A stretch of DNA of 64,000 bases from Nonomuraea jiangxiensis (lineage in GTDB: Bacteria > Actinomycetota > Actinomycetes > Streptosporangiales > Streptosporangiaceae), in the NCBI RefSeq assembly GCF_900099965.1, contig NZ_FNDJ01000032.1, forward strand, positions 1-64,000, written 5' to 3'. The notes under the pieces are model-generated. The model was not told where the DNA came from, did no database searches, and saw only the letters and a program-made list of their open reading frames with translations. Each line of letters begins with the position of its first letter. The stretch's first letter is position 1. Shown piece after piece: positions 63,011 through 64,000 of the stretch. The translations under genes were made by a program, and so were the position numbers.

Positions 63011-64000
63011 TCAGACGCCGGGGAGGCGGCCGTTGCGGAAGAGGTCGACGAACCGTTGGTGGTCCTCCCTGGCCTGGAGCCCGTACCGATGGGCGAAATC
63101 CACCAGCATCCCGATAAATCCGGACCTGTCGTCGCCGATCACCCGCACGATCGCGTCCTCCGTCGAGAAGTCGACGAGGTCGTGGCTGGACTCGTCGTCG
63201 GCCACGGAGTGCATGCGCGCCACCGCCCGCCCCAGGTCCTGCACGATCGAGCGCAGCTCGTCCGGCTCGTTGACGTCGTCCCAGTCCAGATCGGCCGAGT
63301 ACGGTGACACCTCGGCCACCAGCTGCCCGACCCCGTTGAGCGTCGTGTAGCCGAGCCACGGATCGGCGTAGGCCTGCAGCGCCCGCTGCGACTCGGCCGT
63401 ACGGTGCCCCTGGTGCAGGAAGTAGGAGGCCACCTTCTCGTCGGTGATGTGCCGCGCCACCGCCGGCACCGCCGCCTGCTTCATGTAGAGGATGACGTCG
63501 TTCTCCAGCGCCTGCGTGTGCCCTTCGAGCAGCAGGTTGTACGACGGCAGCCCCGCCGACCCGATCCCGACGCCCTTGCGCAGCGCCACATCCTTGATCA
63601 CGTGCTCGACCGGCCTGCCCTGCACCGGCAGCGTGGCCAGGTACTCCTCGAACGCGGCCAGCACGGCCTGCCTGGTCGCCGCGTCCACCGGCTCGCGCCC
63701 CTCCATGAGAGCGAAGCGCCGGTCGTAGTCGCTGATCACGGTCTCGACGTCCAGCATCGCCACCCGGGTGCTGAGCCGCGCCGTCTGCAGCACCCGGTGC
63801 AGCACGCCGCTGGTGGTCTCCAGGGTGAGCGAGCCGATCGCGTGGTCCCCGCCGTGGGAGATCGCGGCCATCTCGACCAAGTACGCCCCGGCGAAGTCGG
63901 TCACGAGCACGCTGATCGAGTCGTCGGACAGCGCCTTGGCGTACCCGATCAGCGCCACGCTGGCCGCGAAGCGCTTGAGGTCCCAGACGTAGGGGCCGAC
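63011..64000 (-). CDS. DUF2252 protein (N-terminus beyond window)
   Basis: 330 codons are visible; the frame runs through the right edge with GPYVWDLKRFAAS, the conserved WDLKRxAAS motif of DUF2252, so the true start lies outside. Further signatures are IKDVALRKGVGIGSAGLP, YNLLLEGHT, LHQGHRTAESQRALQAYADP and GLQAREDHQRFVDLF. The fold is related to aminoglycoside phosphotransferase-like kinases; the function is unknown. Stop at 63011, 28 bases from the SDR operator. Confidence 0.88.
   Translation of the reverse strand, partial: VGPYVWDLKRFAASVALIGYAKALSDDSISVLVTDFAGAYLVEMAAISHGGDHAIGSLTLETTSGVLHRVLQTARLSTRVAMLDVETVISDYDRRFALMEGREPVDAATRQAVLAAFEEYLATLPVQGRPVEHVIKDVALRKGVGIGSAGLPSYNLLLEGHTQALENDVILYMKQAAVPAVARHITDEKVASYFLHQGHRTAESQRALQAYADPWLGYTTLNGVGQLVAEVSPYSADLDWDDVNEPDELRSIVQDLGRAVARMHSVADDESSHDLVDFSTEDAIVRVIGDDRSGFIGMLVDFAHRYGLQAREDHQRFVDLFRNGRLPGV

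Overview
The window is very GC-rich, with GTG and TTG starts, many 4-base start/stop overlaps, CoA-dependent catabolism, F420-type and P450 oxidoreductases, ECF sigma factors and ABC sugar importers that lack their own ATPase. This points to a filamentous actinomycete. A Streptosporangiaceae/Nonomuraea-like host is my inference. I see no tRNA, rRNA, CRISPR array, transposase or phage gene.

Layout. 1-1432: the N-terminal part of a CHAP-domain protein whose Ser/Thr/Pro repeat tail runs off the left edge. 1675-6655: a five-gene minus-strand operon of acyl-CoA activation and oxidation (DUF35 Zn-ribbon, VOC protein, AMP-forming ligase, ADP-forming-type acyl-CoA synthetase, SDR). 6666-8597: a membrane Ser/Thr kinase. 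8751-16204: further catabolic genes (isochorismatase-like protein, SDR, serine esterase, metal-dependent cyclase, P450, divergent AMP-ligase, LLM oxidoreductase). 16449-32623: mixed transport, regulation and enzyme genes: an MFS/ROK pair, an M20 peptidase, a cNMP-histidine kinase with a receiver-thioredoxin reductase fusion, a SigJ-type pair, ThuA, MerR, LysR, a thiolase-like protein, and an ECF sigma with a membrane partner. 32920-48343: two side-by-side paralogous amino-sugar modules (BadF-type kinase divergent from RpiR, SIS protein and ABC importer). The first also has a secreted CBM3-GH16 enzyme; the second has an NgcEFG-like importer. A small island of two double-winged-helix GntR regulators and an orphan protein separates them. 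48390-51499: metE and a divergent LysR. 51507-60550: a kstR2-fadA6 and echA20-ipdA-ipdB-ipdC block diagnostic of steroid C/D-ring breakdown, interrupted by a NagZ-type GH3 and a pentapeptide protein. 60645-64000: a NIPSNAP protein, two small secreted Asn-rich proteins, an SDR and a truncated DUF2252 gene.

The most interesting system is regulatory. A palindrome of the form CCAAGC-AA-GCGCTTGG recurs seven times, each time in front of a CoA- or steroid-type catabolic gene. The best copy (ACCAAGCGCTTGCT, 52925-52938) lies between the KstR2-like repressor gene and the FadA6-like thiolase gene and matches the published mycobacterial KstR2 consensus AnCAAGnnCTTGnT at every fixed base. The window therefore appears to hold a dispersed KstR2-type regulon of about 18 genes over 58 kb. 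Several members have unusual or missing catalytic residues (isochorismatase-like protein, AMP-ligase at 13627-15126, thiolase-like protein). A second theme is amino-sugar use, linking the two duplicated importer/kinase modules and the cytoplasmic NagZ-like enzyme. A third is the abundance of tandem repeats, including a roughly 290-residue low-complexity insertion inside one of the two sugar kinases.
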